Source of the DNA: Eubacterium sp.
GTDB taxonomy: Bacteria > Bacillota > Clostridia > Oscillospirales > Acutalibacteraceae
Direction of reading: 5' to 3'
NCBI GenBank assembly: GCA_017450645.1
Contig: JAFSTE010000023.1
Span: forward strand, 1-45,966
DNA length: 45,966 nt
Shown: one piece after another, positions 16,491-25,654 of the stretch
Position numbering within the stretch: the stretch's first letter is position 1
Layout of the letters: each line of letters opens with the position of its first letter
Notes under the pieces: generated by a model
The model's input: the letters and a program-made list of their open reading frames with translations, nothing else
Databases searched by the model: none
Told to the model about the DNA's origin: nothing
Program-made: the position numbers and the translations under genes

Positions 16491-16519
16491 ATTATATCTT
16501 ATTCCAGAGCAAATGTCAA
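16491..16519 (-). promoter_or_regulatory. Promoter of the tRNA-Met/tRNA-Glu operon
   Basis: Minus strand TTGACA (16514-16519) and TATAAT (16491-16496), 17-bp spacing, about 20 bases before tRNA-Met. Confidence 0.88.
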
Positions 16520-16561
16520 CACTTTTTTTGATAAATATTTTCTAAATCCTTGCACATTTGT

Positions 16562-16597
16562 TTGACAAAGGCCCGGTTTAGTGTTACTATAATACTA
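16562..16597 (+). promoter_or_regulatory. lexA promoter with overlapping dyad
   Basis: TTGACA (16562-16567), 17 bp, TACTAT (16585-16590). A partial palindrome, TAGTGTTACTATAATACTA (16579-16597, 15 of 19 symmetric), overlaps the -10. It is not the Bacillus GAAC/GTTC box, so its use as a LexA site is only a suggestion. Confidence 0.55.
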
Positions 16598-16620
16598 ATT
16601 TATTATATGGGGAGTCGTAT

Positions 16621-17217
16621 ATGGAAAAACTCGGCAAAACTCAGAAAAAGGTTTTTGACTACATTAAAGAGTCTATTGACGAACGCGGAATTACTCCGTC
16701 CGTACGCGAAATATGTAAGGCGGTGGGGCTTAAATCCACTTCTACCGTTCAGTACCACATTAACGCGCTTTGCGAGGCGGGCTATCTAAACCGCGGAGAT
16801 ACTAACCAAAAGCGCTCAATCACTATTTCCTCTATGGAAAACCGCGCGCACCACATCCCGCTCGTAGGTACTGTTACCGCAGGTCAGCCTATTCTCGCGG
16901 TCGAGAGTATCGAGGATTACATCCCCGTTCCTATTAACGCTAACGGCAGGGAGCTGTTCGCGCTTAGGGTAAAGGGCGAGTCAATGATTAACGCGGCTAT
17001 CTGCGACGGCGACCTTGTGGTTGTTGAAAAAACACCCGTTGCCGAAAACGGCGAAATTGTTGTGGCGCTGATTGACGACGAGGCTACGGTTAAACGCTTT
17101 TATAAAGAAAACGGGCATTTTCGTCTGCAACCCGAAAACGACAACTACGAACCGATTATTGTTGACGAGCTTGCCGTACTTGGCAAGGTTATCGCACTGA
17201 TTAGAAATTACGAATAA
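16621..17217 (+). CDS. lexA: LexA repressor
   Basis: 198 residues. N-terminal winged helix (1-65; TPSVREICKAVGLKSTSTVQ is the DNA-reading part). The peptidase S24 domain follows, with cleavage site Ala87-Gly88 in TVTAGQP, catalytic Ser121 in KGESM and Lys158 in ATVKRF. It represses SOS genes and cleaves itself when RecA filaments form. GGGGAG lies 6 bases before the ATG. It is followed after 13 bases by the Mrp ATPase gene. Confidence 0.97.
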   Translation: MEKLGKTQKKVFDYIKESIDERGITPSVREICKAVGLKSTSTVQYHINALCEAGYLNRGDTNQKRSITISSMENRAHHIPLVGTVTAGQPILAVESIEDYIPVPINANGRELFALRVKGESMINAAICDGDLVVVEKTPVAENGEIVVALIDDEATVKRFYKENGHFRLQPENDNYEPIIVDELAVLGKVIALIRNYE

Positions 17218-17230
17218 GGAGATATAAAAT

Positions 17231-18046
17231 ATGAGCGAATGTACACACGATTGTTCAAGCTGTAACGCGGACTGCGCTTCAAGGCAGGAGAGCTTACAGC
17301 AACCGATGAACAAGTATTCAAATATTAAACGCGTTATCGGCGTTGTATCGGGCAAGGGCGGCGTTGGCAAAAGCCTTGTTACCTGCCTGCTCGCGTCAAA
17401 ATGCAAAAAAGCGGGCTTAAAGGTCGGCGTTCTCGACGCAGATGTTACGGGTCCGTCGGTGCCGAAATCCTTTGGCATTACCGACAGGGCTGTCGGCGAC
17501 GAAACGGGTCTGCTGCCGAATGTTACAAAAAGCGGAATAAAAGTGATGAGCGTAAACCTGCTTCTCGAGGATGTTAACGCGCCCGTTGTATGGCGCGGTC
17601 CGGTTATCAGCGGTATGATACAGCAGTTCTGGACGGATGTTAACTGGGGCGAGCTCGATATACTTTTTGTTGATATGCCACCGGGAACGGGCGATGTAGC
17701 GCTTACGGTGTTCCAGTCGCTTCCCGTTGACGGAATTGTAATCGTTTCCACACCTCAGGACCTCGTTAAAATGATTGTTAACAAGGCGTACAATATGGCT
17801 GAGATGATGAATATTCCCGTGCTCGGTCTTATTGAAAATATGAGCTGTTTTGTATGTCCCGACTGCGGCAAGAAGCACAGCATTTTCGGCGAGTCAAAGA
17901 TTGACGAAACTGCCGCAGAGCTTAACCTGCCCGTACTCGCGAAGCTGCCTATCGACCCCGAAAACGCAAAGAAGGTCGACGCCGGCAGAGTCGAGGACAT
18001 CGAGGCAAGCGAGCTTGACGAATTTGTAAACGCATTAAAGAGGTAA
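17231..18046 (+). CDS. Mrp/NBP35-type Fe-S cluster carrier ATPase
   Basis: 271 residues. An N-terminal Cys cluster (Cys4, Cys8, Cys11, Cys15) is followed by the deviant Walker A GKGGVGKS (41-48), DADVTGPSVPKSFGI and DMPPGTGDVALT. A late CxxC (CPDC in SCFVCPDCGKK) bridges the dimer cluster. It is expected to hold and transfer [4Fe-4S] clusters to apo-proteins in the cytoplasm using ATP. It has no MIP18 domain at the front; the N-terminal cysteines resemble NBP35 instead. Lies between lexA and the dCMP deaminase with short gaps. Confidence 0.93.
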   Translation: MSECTHDCSSCNADCASRQESLQQPMNKYSNIKRVIGVVSGKGGVGKSLVTCLLASKCKKAGLKVGVLDADVTGPSVPKSFGITDRAVGDETGLLPNVTKSGIKVMSVNLLLEDVNAPVVWRGPVISGMIQQFWTDVNWGELDILFVDMPPGTGDVALTVFQSLPVDGIVIVSTPQDLVKMIVNKAYNMAEMMNIPVLGLIENMSCFVCPDCGKKHSIFGESKIDETAAELNLPVLAKLPIDPENAKKVDAGRVEDIEASELDEFVNALKR

Positions 18047-18051
18047 AAAAT

Positions 18052-18549
18052 ATGCCAAAAAGAAGTGACTACATCTCGTGGGATGAATATTTTATGGGAA
18101 TATCGCTGCTCTCTGCTATGAGGAGCAAGGACCCCAACACGCAGGTCGGCGCCTGCATAGTAAGTAACGACAACAAGATTATGTCTATGGGCTACAACGG
18201 TTTTCCGCGCGGCTGCAGCGACGACGACTTCCCGTGGGAGAGAAGCGCTGCCGAGCCGAACGACACAAAGTACCCCTTTGTCTGTCACGCAGAGCTTAAC
18301 GCGATTTTAAACTCCGGCGGTCAAAACCTTTCGGGCTCGAGGATTTACGTTGCGCTTTTCCCCTGCAACGAGTGCGCAAAGGCGATTATACAAAGCGGTA
18401 TCAAAGAGGTTGTATATATCTCCGACAAATACGCAAACACCCCCGGCACTATTGCAAGTAAAAAGATGTTAACTGCTGCGGGCGTAAAGCTCACTCAGTT
18501 TAAGAGCGACAAAAAAATAACCTTCTCGTTTGACGAAAAGGAAGTTTAA
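18052..18549 (+). CDS. Deoxycytidylate (dCMP) deaminase family protein
   Basis: 165 residues, cytidine-deaminase fold. The zinc and proton-shuttle motif is HAE (79-81, CHAELNAIL) with PCNEC (104-108), giving Cys105 and Cys108. The segment GYNGFPRGCSDDDFPWERS is typical of dCMP deaminase/ComEB. It converts dCMP to dUMP for thymidylate synthesis. It starts 5 bases after the Mrp gene stop. Confidence 0.92.
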   Translation: MPKRSDYISWDEYFMGISLLSAMRSKDPNTQVGACIVSNDNKIMSMGYNGFPRGCSDDDFPWERSAAEPNDTKYPFVCHAELNAILNSGGQNLSGSRIYVALFPCNECAKAIIQSGIKEVVYISDKYANTPGTIASKKMLTAAGVKLTQFKSDKKITFSFDEKEV

Positions 18550-18572
18550 AGGAATGTTCAGTCGCCATTCCT
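18550..18572 (+). promoter_or_regulatory. Hairpin hiding the ribosome site of the HAD gene
   Basis: AGGAATG (18550-18556) pairs with CATTCCT (18566-18572). The only purine-rich ribosome site before the ATG at 18580 lies in the left arm, 24 bases upstream. Translation may depend on ribosomes arriving from the deaminase gene, which ends at 18549. Confidence 0.4.
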
Positions 18573-18579
18573 AAATGGT

Positions 18580-19167
18580 ATGAAAATTGATATTTACGAT
18601 TTTGACAAAACAATAGTCCCCTTTGACAGCGGTACGCTATTTACCGCCTACTGCGTGCTGCACTATCCGTGGTGCATAGTGATTTTTCCTGCGATTGCGG
18701 TAGGGCTTATCCTTATGCTGCTCGGGGTTATCAGCTTTACGCAGTTTAAGCGGATTTGCTTTTTATACTATCCGCTTATACCTAAAAGCGCGGTAAAAAA
18801 ATTCTGGGACAAGCACGAAAAAGAGGTGCATCCCTGGTTTAAAACGCGCCCGAGGTACAGTGTTGTAATCAGCGCAAGCCCCGATTTTTTAATCGAGGAA
18901 ATGCAAAGGCGACTCGGCTTTGACAAGCTTATCTGCACGCGTCACAACCCCAAAACCGGCGCCATTATCGGCGAAAACTGCAGGGGCGAAGAAAAAGTAA
19001 AGCGCCTGTATCAGGAGTTTGATAAGGACGAAATCGAAGTGGTTGATGTGTATTCCGACTCCTTAAGGCACGACAGATACATATTCGCGCTTGCTGGCGG
19101 CAAATGTTATCATATCGTAAAAAGCAAAAAAACAGAGTTTAATTATTCTGATAAATTCGAGGCATAG
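18580..19167 (+). CDS. HAD-IB phosphatase with hydrophobic cap insert
   Basis: 195 residues. Motif I is DFDKT (7-11). A hydrophobic stretch (WCIVIFPAIAVGLILMLLG, about 31-49) sits where the cap lies and could be a membrane segment. Motif II serine is in VVISASPDF, the lysine in GEEKVKRL, and motif IV in DVYSDSLRHD. It resembles phosphoserine phosphatase-like HAD-IB proteins; the substrate is unknown, and membrane attachment could point to a lipid phosphate. Its stop directly abuts the next ATG. Confidence 0.8.
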   Translation: MKIDIYDFDKTIVPFDSGTLFTAYCVLHYPWCIVIFPAIAVGLILMLLGVISFTQFKRICFLYYPLIPKSAVKKFWDKHEKEVHPWFKTRPRYSVVISASPDFLIEEMQRRLGFDKLICTRHNPKTGAIIGENCRGEEKVKRLYQEFDKDEIEVVDVYSDSLRHDRYIFALAGGKCYHIVKSKKTEFNYSDKFEA

Positions 19168-20463
19168 ATGAAATACTTTTTTAAAATCCTGCTTACTCTT
19201 GTACTGGCAGTCGCCATAGTGTTCGGTATGTACTACTACACTAACGGCAACCCCTTTGAAAAGCAAGAGAACGCCTCCGTTCTCACCACCGTTTCAAAGC
19301 CTGCCGCTACAGAAAAGGATACTAAAAGGGAGCTTTTGGCGTCGCTACCGAAGGACGACTACTATCTTTACAAAAGCACCAACGGCGTTGTGCTTAAGCA
19401 CAACAAAAAAGAATATGAGTTCACAAACTGGAGCAGGCTTATTGATGTTGAAGCGCCCGAGATGTTCCTTAACGACTACGACGGCGACGGCGAAAAGGAG
19501 CTTTTAATTAAAGCCGTAAGCGCCAAAAACGCGTCGTCGGGCGAAATGGAGTACGAGCTTTATCTGCTCGACAAGCAAAAGACCTCGTCGGGCAAAACCA
19601 CCTACAAGGTCTACCTTGCGTCAAAGAGCACCTGGGGCGACATCCTCGACAAACAAATCCGCGAGGAAGTGCGTCAGCTAAAGAGCTGTAAAAAGATTAT
19701 TCAGTTTGCGATGCACTATAAAAATAAGTCCCTGCGCTACGACAAAAAGACGGGTATCGCCAAAAACGGTTTCGTAAACTACGGCCGCGCCCTTCAGGAC
19801 GACAACGGCGACTACCTCACCTTTAACAAGTGGACTAAGGGCAAGGGCATTTACTCGATTAACGAGGAAAACGAAATATGTGTAAGCGTCGAGGTACTTA
19901 TCGGCTACAAAAAGTCCGAGGTCATTCAGACAATCGGTCACATTAACTTTAAACTCGACTTCGACGGCGGAATGTTTACGGTAAAACGAAAGACTATGAA
20001 CTTCACGCCCGAGAACGCCTATAAGGTTTCTGACCCGAGGACTGCGGTAAACGAGCAGTGGAGCTATCTTGAGAACAACGCTAATAAAAAGAGCGTTGAA
20101 GTACCTAAGACGCTCGGCTGGATTCAGTACGCTCCCGAGCTTTCTAAGGATATGCTGACTCAGACAATCGACCTTACGCAAAAGGATACCGACATCAAGC
20201 TTGTATCAAAAATACACATTTGCGAAAATTATGTTGCGCTTGTTGCAAAGTCAGGCTGCGCGTTTGACAAATCAATACAAGGCAAAGGCGAATACTCGGT
20301 AATTATTAACAAAGGCACCGATAAAGAGTACGAAATCAGCTACACCTCCGAAATAAGGGAGCGCGGCAAAAAGAAAAAGCAAGAGGTGCTGCGTATTTAC
20401 TTTGACAGAGCTTACGCAAGGGACGAAATTGACACCATACTTATAACCTACGGCTCAAGATAA
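19168..20463 (+). CDS. Membrane-anchored extracellular protein of unknown function
   Basis: 431 residues. One N-terminal membrane helix (FFKILLTLVLAVAIVFGMYY, 3-22) is followed by a polar outer domain. A single Ca2+-loop-like motif, NDYDGDGEKELLIK (near 102), resembles an FG-GAP or dockerin-type DxDxDG loop. No enzyme motif is recognised. It begins at the base after the HAD stop, so the two are translated together. Codon use is like its neighbours. It could be a non-cleaved signal-anchored envelope protein. Confidence 0.7.
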   Translation: MKYFFKILLTLVLAVAIVFGMYYYTNGNPFEKQENASVLTTVSKPAATEKDTKRELLASLPKDDYYLYKSTNGVVLKHNKKEYEFTNWSRLIDVEAPEMFLNDYDGDGEKELLIKAVSAKNASSGEMEYELYLLDKQKTSSGKTTYKVYLASKSTWGDILDKQIREEVRQLKSCKKIIQFAMHYKNKSLRYDKKTGIAKNGFVNYGRALQDDNGDYLTFNKWTKGKGIYSINEENEICVSVEVLIGYKKSEVIQTIGHINFKLDFDGGMFTVKRKTMNFTPENAYKVSDPRTAVNEQWSYLENNANKKSVEVPKTLGWIQYAPELSKDMLTQTIDLTQKDTDIKLVSKIHICENYVALVAKSGCAFDKSIQGKGEYSVIINKGTDKEYEISYTSEIRERGKKKKQEVLRIYFDRAYARDEIDTILITYGSR

Positions 20464-20549
20464 GTAATTAAATTATTAATTTTTGTAAAAAGGCGTTGTA
20501 AAAAACCGACAAAATTCTACTATATAAAATCTGATGTGAGGATATTAAT

Positions 20550-21404
20550 ATGGCTCAAAACGAAGTGATAATTACCGCCGATTCCACCTGCGATTTGCCC
20601 GCAGACATCACGGCGGATAGGGGCATTACAATAATCCCGCTGTCAATTTTGCTTGGCGATAAAGAGTATCTTGACGGCGTTGATATAAAACCGCAGGATA
20701 TTTACGCGTTTGCAGAGTGCGAAAACGCTTTACCAAAAACTGCCGCCGTACCGCCAAGCAGATACTATGATGTTTTTGAAAAAGCGGCTAACGCCGGCGA
20801 AAAGGTTGTACATATCAGCCTGTCGTCTGCCATTTCCACATCATACCAAAACGCTTGTATAGCGGCAGAGGATTTTGACAACGTGTATGTAGTTGATTCA
20901 AAATCGCTTTGCACGGCAATGGGGCTGCTTGTCTTAAAAGCTTGCGATATGCGCGACAAGGGTATGGACGCCAAAAAAATTGCCGACAAAATTACCAAGC
21001 TTGTACCAAAACTAAGGACCGGCTTTGTTTTAGACTCGCTTGAATATCTGCACAAGGGCGGCAGATGCTCAGGCATTGCGCGGTTTGGCGCAAACGTACT
21101 TGCAATTAAGCCGTCAATCGCCGTTAACAAAGACGGCGCTATGGAGATAGCAAAAAAATACAGGGGCAAAATGGACTCAGTTTACAGGCAGTACATTAAC
21201 GACTGCTTTGCAGAGGCGGGCAAAGCCGACACCTCAAGGGTTGTTGTTGCAACAAGCGGCGGCGTTGACCCAATGGTTATCGGTTTTGCAAAAGGCGTTG
21301 CCGAAGCAAAAGGCTTTAGCGAGATTATTACCGCCGACGCAGGCTGCACCATTTCCTCGCACTGCGGGCCTAAAACGCTTGCAATATTTTACATTAAAAA
21401 ATAG
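20550..21404 (+). CDS. DegV family fatty-acid-binding protein
   Basis: 284 residues. TADSTCDLPADI opens the protein as in all DegV proteins. Next come AAVPPSRYYDVFEKA, HISLSSAISTSYQNA, the dimer region SLEYLHKGGRCSG, and HCGPKTLAIFYIKK at the end. Members bind a fatty acid; some (FakB) present it to the kinase FakA. Which role applies here is unknown. GAGGA lies before the ATG. It is followed two bases later by birA. Confidence 0.92.
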   Translation: MAQNEVIITADSTCDLPADITADRGITIIPLSILLGDKEYLDGVDIKPQDIYAFAECENALPKTAAVPPSRYYDVFEKAANAGEKVVHISLSSAISTSYQNACIAAEDFDNVYVVDSKSLCTAMGLLVLKACDMRDKGMDAKKIADKITKLVPKLRTGFVLDSLEYLHKGGRCSGIARFGANVLAIKPSIAVNKDGAMEIAKKYRGKMDSVYRQYINDCFAEAGKADTSRVVVATSGGVDPMVIGFAKGVAEAKGFSEIITADAGCTISSHCGPKTLAIFYIKK

Positions 21405-21406
21405 CT

Positions 21407-22363
21407 ATGACTACTAAAGAAAAGGTTTTAAAAAAATTAATATCTGCTCAAAACGAGTTTGTCAGCGGCGAGGAGCTTGCGGACAGCCTGGGTTTATCGA
21501 GGGCTTCTGTATGGAAGGCTATTAAGACTTTGCAGTCCGAGGGCTTTACGATAGACGCCGTAACAAACAAGGGCTACCGCCTTAACAGCGACCACGATAT
21601 TCTCACTACTCAAACTATCTCAAACGCGCTCAACAACAGCGATATAGAGGTTTATCACTACAAGACTATCGACTCTACAAATAACGAGGCGAAGCGCCTG
21701 CTTGCAACGGGAACAAGAAAAATCCTGCTGATTACCGCCGACGAGCAGACCGAGGGCAGAGGCCGTCAGGGCAAGAGCTTTTACTCCCCTGCCAACACCG
21801 GAATTTATATGTCGCTTGTGCTTCACCCGATGATAAAGCTTGAGAATTCCGTTATCTCCACCACCGCGGCAGCCGTTGCGGTGTGCAGGGCTATCGAGTT
21901 GCTCACCGACAAAAAGCCGCTTATCAAATGGGTTAACGACGTGTATCTTGATGACAAAAAAATCTGCGGCATACTTACCGAAGCGCTCACCGACTTTGAA
22001 ACGCAGATTGTTACCTCGCTCGTTCTGGGTATCGGAATTAATATGAACACAGAAAGCTTCCCGAGCGATGTCGAAAACGCGTCGAGCCTTGAAGCCGACA
22101 TCAGCAGGAACGAGCTTATAGCAGCGATTATAAACGAGATTTTTAAAATTATGGACGCGCACTCAAAGGATTTTATAGAGTATTACCGCGAGCACTCGCT
22201 TATAATCGGCAAGCGCATTAATTTTATAAAAAACGGAGTTGTCACCCCTGCAAAAGCGCTTAACATCGACGAAAACGGCGCACTTGTAGTACAGCTTGAC
22301 AACGGCGATATCACCACTCTTTCAAGCGGTGAAATCACTATTCGTAAAACAGAAGGAGAATAA
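21407..22363 (+). CDS. birA: Bifunctional biotin-protein ligase / biotin repressor
   Basis: 318 residues. The N-terminal winged helix (1-60, SGEELADSLGLSRASVWKAI) binds DNA. The catalytic domain carries DSTNNEAKRLL, the biotinoyl-AMP loop EGRGRQGKSFYSP, and KWVNDVYLDDKKICGIL. A C-terminal SH3-like domain closes it. It joins biotin to carboxylase subunits and represses biotin genes. It begins two bases after degV, so the genes are coupled. Confidence 0.95.
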   Translation: MTTKEKVLKKLISAQNEFVSGEELADSLGLSRASVWKAIKTLQSEGFTIDAVTNKGYRLNSDHDILTTQTISNALNNSDIEVYHYKTIDSTNNEAKRLLATGTRKILLITADEQTEGRGRQGKSFYSPANTGIYMSLVLHPMIKLENSVISTTAAAVAVCRAIELLTDKKPLIKWVNDVYLDDKKICGILTEALTDFETQIVTSLVLGIGINMNTESFPSDVENASSLEADISRNELIAAIINEIFKIMDAHSKDFIEYYREHSLIIGKRINFIKNGVVTPAKALNIDENGALVVQLDNGDITTLSSGEITIRKTEGE

Positions 22364-22367
22364 CATT

Positions 22368-22700
22368 ATGGCACTTTCACCACTATTAATACTCGAAATA
22401 GTAATAGTATTTTCGTTTATAGTAACTACAATCTTTATGTTTAAGCCCAAGGGCAACGAAACGGTACACCTGATTTTCTTCTGGCTTGCCGTTGCGCTGA
22501 GCGTGCTCGTAACATTTATAAGCGCCACCGCGCTTCCCGCAGAGCTTACAAATAAAATTATCGTAGCCTGGGCGGGTCTGCTCTTTGCCGCAGTCGGCAT
22601 AATCGTAAGAATGGCGACCGGCAAAACAAACGCTATCGCGAATGTGCTTGTAATGGTATCCACCCTCTACGGCATAGCGGGCTACTTCCTGCTAAACTAA
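22368..22700 (+). CDS. Small integral membrane protein, unknown
   Basis: 110 residues from the ATG at 22368, chosen for AGAAGGAG upstream and because it starts just after the birA stop; an earlier ATG in the same frame would overlap birA. Four hydrophobic segments are visible: LLILEIVIVFSFIVTTIF, LIFFWLAVALSVLVTFI, IIVAWAGLLFAAVGIIV and NVLVMVSTLYGIAGYFL. No family is recognised. It is last in the degV-birA operon and followed by a strong terminator. Confidence 0.75.
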   Translation: MALSPLLILEIVIVFSFIVTTIFMFKPKGNETVHLIFFWLAVALSVLVTFISATALPAELTNKIIVAWAGLLFAAVGIIVRMATGKTNAIANVLVMVSTLYGIAGYFLLN

Positions 22701-22711
22701 AACGAAACGAA

Positions 22712-22745
22712 AACGGCAAGGTAAATCCTTGCCGTTCTTTTTTTT
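22712..22745 (+). terminator. Terminator of the degV-birA operon
   Basis: AACGGCAAGG, loop, CCTTGCCGTT (22712-22736), then eight Ts. Confidence 0.9.
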
Positions 22746-22749
22746 GCGC

Positions 22750-22779
22750 AAAAAATTAGGCTGCCTTTCGACAGCCTAA
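22750..22779 (-). terminator. Terminator of ppdK
   Basis: Minus strand: TTAGGCTG, eight-base loop, CAGCCTAA, then TTTTTT. It lies back to back with the degV-birA terminator. Confidence 0.88.
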
Positions 22780-22801
22780 TAATTATTTAGTTATGCTTAC
22801 C

Positions 22802-25429
22802 TTATTTAGCAGCGATAGCAGCCTGTGCAGCAGCAAGGCGAGCAATCGGAACTCTGAACGGTGAGCAAGATACATAGTCAAGACCGATGTTGTGGCAGAA
22901 TTCAACTGAGCTCGGGTCACCGCCGTGCTCACCGCAGATACCGCAGTGAAGTGAAGGACGGGTAGCCTTACCGTTTTTAACTGCCATTTCCATAAGCTGG
23001 CCAACGCCTGTCTGGTCGAGCTTAGCAAACGGATCGTTCTCGAAAATCTTAGCGTCGTAGTAAGCGTCAAGGAACTTACCTGCGTCGTCACGGCTGAAGC
23101 CAAAGGTCATCTGAGTAAGGTCGTTAGTACCGAAGCAGAAGAACTCAGCCTGAGTAGCGATTTCACCGGCTGTAAGAGCAGCACGCGGAATCTCAATCAT
23201 AGTACCAACTTCGTACTTCATATCAGAACCTGCAGCAGCGATTTCCTCGTCAGCAACTGCAACAACGATGTCCTTAACATACTTAAGTTCCTTAGTGTCG
23301 CATGAAAGAGGAATCATAATCTCAGGAACCATATCCCAATCCGGATGAGCCTTCTTAACATTAATAGCTGCACGGATTACGGCTCTTGTCTGCATCTTAG
23401 CGATTTCAGGATAAGTTACAGCAAGACGAAGTCCTCTGTGACCCATCATCGGGTTGAACTCGTGGAGTGACTGGATGATAGCCTTGATGTCCTCTACGCT
23501 CTTGCCCTGTGCGTCAGCAAGCTTCTTGATGTCCTCTTCCTCGGTAGGAACGAACTCGTGAAGCGGCGGGTCAAGGAAACGAATTGTTACAGGACAACCC
23601 TCGAGTGCTTCATAAAGCTGCTCAAAGTCGTTCTGCTGATAAGGAAGAATCTTCTCGAGAGCTGCTTCTCTCTCCTCAACAGTGTCGGAGCAAATCATCT
23701 CACGGAAAGCAGCGATTCTGTCCTCTTCAAAGAACATATGCTCTGTACGGCAAAGACCGATACCCTCTGCGCCGAGCTCTCTGGCTCTCTTAGCGTCAGC
23801 AGGTGTGTCAGCGTTTGTACGAACCTTAAGAGTTCTGTACTTATCTGCCCAGCCCATAATTCTGCCGAATGTACCTGCGATTTCAGCATCCTTAGTTTCG
23901 ATGATGCCGTCGTAGATGTTACCGGTTGAACCGTCGATTGAAATATAGTCGCCCTCGTGGAATTCCTTACCTGCGAGAGTAAATACCTTGTTCTCCTCGT
24001 CCATAACGATATCCGAGCAACCTGATACGCAGCAAGTACCCATACAACGAGAAACTACTGCAGCGTGAGAAGTCATACCGCCGCGAACAGTAAGAATACC
24101 CTGTGAAGCCTTCATACCTGTAATATCCTCAGGTGAAGTCTCAAGACGAACAAGTACAACCTTTTCGCCGTTGTTGTTCCAAACCTCTGCGTCCTCAGCT
24201 GTAAATACAACCTTACCGCAAGCAGCACCGGGTGATGCGCCAAGGCCCTTACCAAGAGGTGTAGCAGCCTTAAGTGCAGCAGCGTCGAACTGCGGGTGAA
24301 GAAGTGTATCAAGGTTACGCGGGTCAATCATAGCAACAGCCTCTTCCTCGCTTCTCATACCCTCGTCAACGAGGTCGCAAGCAATCTGGAGAGCAGCCTG
24401 TGCAGTTCTCTTACCGTTTCTTGTCTGAAGCATATAAAGCTTACCGTGCTCTACGGTGAACTCCATATCCTGCATATCTCTGTAGTGGTTCTCAAGAATT
24501 GAGCAAACCTTTGTGAACTCAGCGAATGCCTCGGGGAACTTCTGCTCCATCTCGCTGATGTGCATAGGTGTACGAACACCTGCAACTACGTCCTCGCCCT
24601 GTGCGTTTGTAAGGAACTCACCGAAGAGACCCTTAGCACCTGTAGCGGGGTCACGGGTAAATGCAACGCCTGTACCGCAATCGTCACCCATATTACCGAA
24701 TGCCATTGCCTGTACGTTAACAGCGGTACCCCATGAATAAGGAATATCGTTATCACGACGATAAACATTTGCACGAGGGTTGTCCCATGAACGGAATACA
24801 GCCTTAACTGCACCCATAAGCTGCTCCTTAGGATCAGTCGGGAAGTCCTCGCCAATCTTTTCTTTGTATTCAGCCTTGAACTGCTCAGCAAGCTCCTTAA
24901 GGTCGTCAGCTGTAAGCTCAACGTCCTGAGTTACGCCTCTGTCCTCTTTCATCTCGTCGATGAGCTGCTCAAAGTACTTCTTACCAACTTCCATAACTAC
25001 GTCAGAATACATCTGGATGAATCTTCTGTAGCAGTCGTAAGCCCAACGCGGGTTGCCTGACTTTTCAGCCATAACCTCAACAACCTCTTCGTTAAGACCA
25101 AGGTTAAGAATTGTGTCCATCATACCCGGCATAGAAGCGCGTGCGCCTGAACGAACCGATACGAGAAGCGGATTCTCCTTATCACCGAACTTTTTGCCGT
25201 TGATTTCTTCCATCTTAACAATGTACTCTTCAATCTCTGCCATAATGTCAGGATTGATTTGTCTGCCGTCCTCGTAGTACTGAGTACAAGCCTCTGTTGT
25301 GATGGTGAAGCCCTGAGGTACAGGAAGACCAATGTTTGTCATCTCAGCAAGGTTTGCACCCTTACCGCCGAGAAGCTCTCTCATGTCTGCGTTACCTTCT
25401 GAGAAGAGGTAACAGAATTTCTTAGCCAT
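22802..25429 (-). CDS. ppdK: Pyruvate, phosphate dikinase
   Basis: 875 residues, full length for the family. The N-terminal ATP-grasp part has LLGGKGANLAEM and GACASMPGMMDT-like text (GARASMPGMMDTILNLG). The swivelling domain has the phospho-histidine in GGMTSHAAVVSRCMG. The C-terminal PEP/pyruvate barrel has LCRTEHMFFE, FGTNDLTQMTFGFSRDDAGK and the active cysteine in CGICGEHGG. It interconverts pyruvate, ATP and Pi with PEP, AMP and PPi in the cytoplasm. GGGGG lies before the ATG. Its codon choice is strongly biased, like gap, which suggests high expression. Confidence 0.98.
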   Translation of the reverse strand: MAKKFCYLFSEGNADMRELLGGKGANLAEMTNIGLPVPQGFTITTEACTQYYEDGRQINPDIMAEIEEYIVKMEEINGKKFGDKENPLLVSVRSGARASMPGMMDTILNLGLNEEVVEVMAEKSGNPRWAYDCYRRFIQMYSDVVMEVGKKYFEQLIDEMKEDRGVTQDVELTADDLKELAEQFKAEYKEKIGEDFPTDPKEQLMGAVKAVFRSWDNPRANVYRRDNDIPYSWGTAVNVQAMAFGNMGDDCGTGVAFTRDPATGAKGLFGEFLTNAQGEDVVAGVRTPMHISEMEQKFPEAFAEFTKVCSILENHYRDMQDMEFTVEHGKLYMLQTRNGKRTAQAALQIACDLVDEGMRSEEEAVAMIDPRNLDTLLHPQFDAAALKAATPLGKGLGASPGAACGKVVFTAEDAEVWNNNGEKVVLVRLETSPEDITGMKASQGILTVRGGMTSHAAVVSRCMGTCCVSGCSDIVMDEENKVFTLAGKEFHEGDYISIDGSTGNIYDGIIETKDAEIAGTFGRIMGWADKYRTLKVRTNADTPADAKRARELGAEGIGLCRTEHMFFEEDRIAAFREMICSDTVEEREAALEKILPYQQNDFEQLYEALEGCPVTIRFLDPPLHEFVPTEEEDIKKLADAQGKSVEDIKAIIQSLHEFNPMMGHRGLRLAVTYPEIAKMQTRAVIRAAINVKKAHPDWDMVPEIMIPLSCDTKELKYVKDIVVAVADEEIAAAGSDMKYEVGTMIEIPRAALTAGEIATQAEFFCFGTNDLTQMTFGFSRDDAGKFLDAYYDAKIFENDPFAKLDQTGVGQLMEMAVKNGKATRPSLHCGICGEHGGDPSSVEFCHNIGLDYVSCSPFRVPIARLAAAQAAIAAK

Positions 25430-25518
25430 TGGAAAAACCCCCTAAAAAATAAATTACTAAAAAATAGCTACATATACGCAAAGCACAATTTAGCGCTTTA
25501 CAGTATTTTGCACTTTAT

Positions 25519-25547
25519 AATATAACATACACAAAGGCAAAATACAA
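25519..25547 (-). promoter_or_regulatory. Candidate ppdK promoter
   Basis: Minus strand TTGTAT (25542-25547) and TATATT (25519-25524), 17-bp spacing, giving a leader of about 80 nt. Confidence 0.6.
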
Positions 25548-25654
25548 ACATTTTTTAGTAATTTTAGCAATCTTAATTAAAATGTATTGAAATATTTTCA
25601 ATTTTGGTGCATAATTATATAAAATATTGATTGAGCGAAGCGAGAAACTGATTT

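Noticed and set aside
16981-17751. 256-residue minus-strand frame across lexA and the Mrp gene
   Set aside because: Antisense shadow of two confidently assigned genes.
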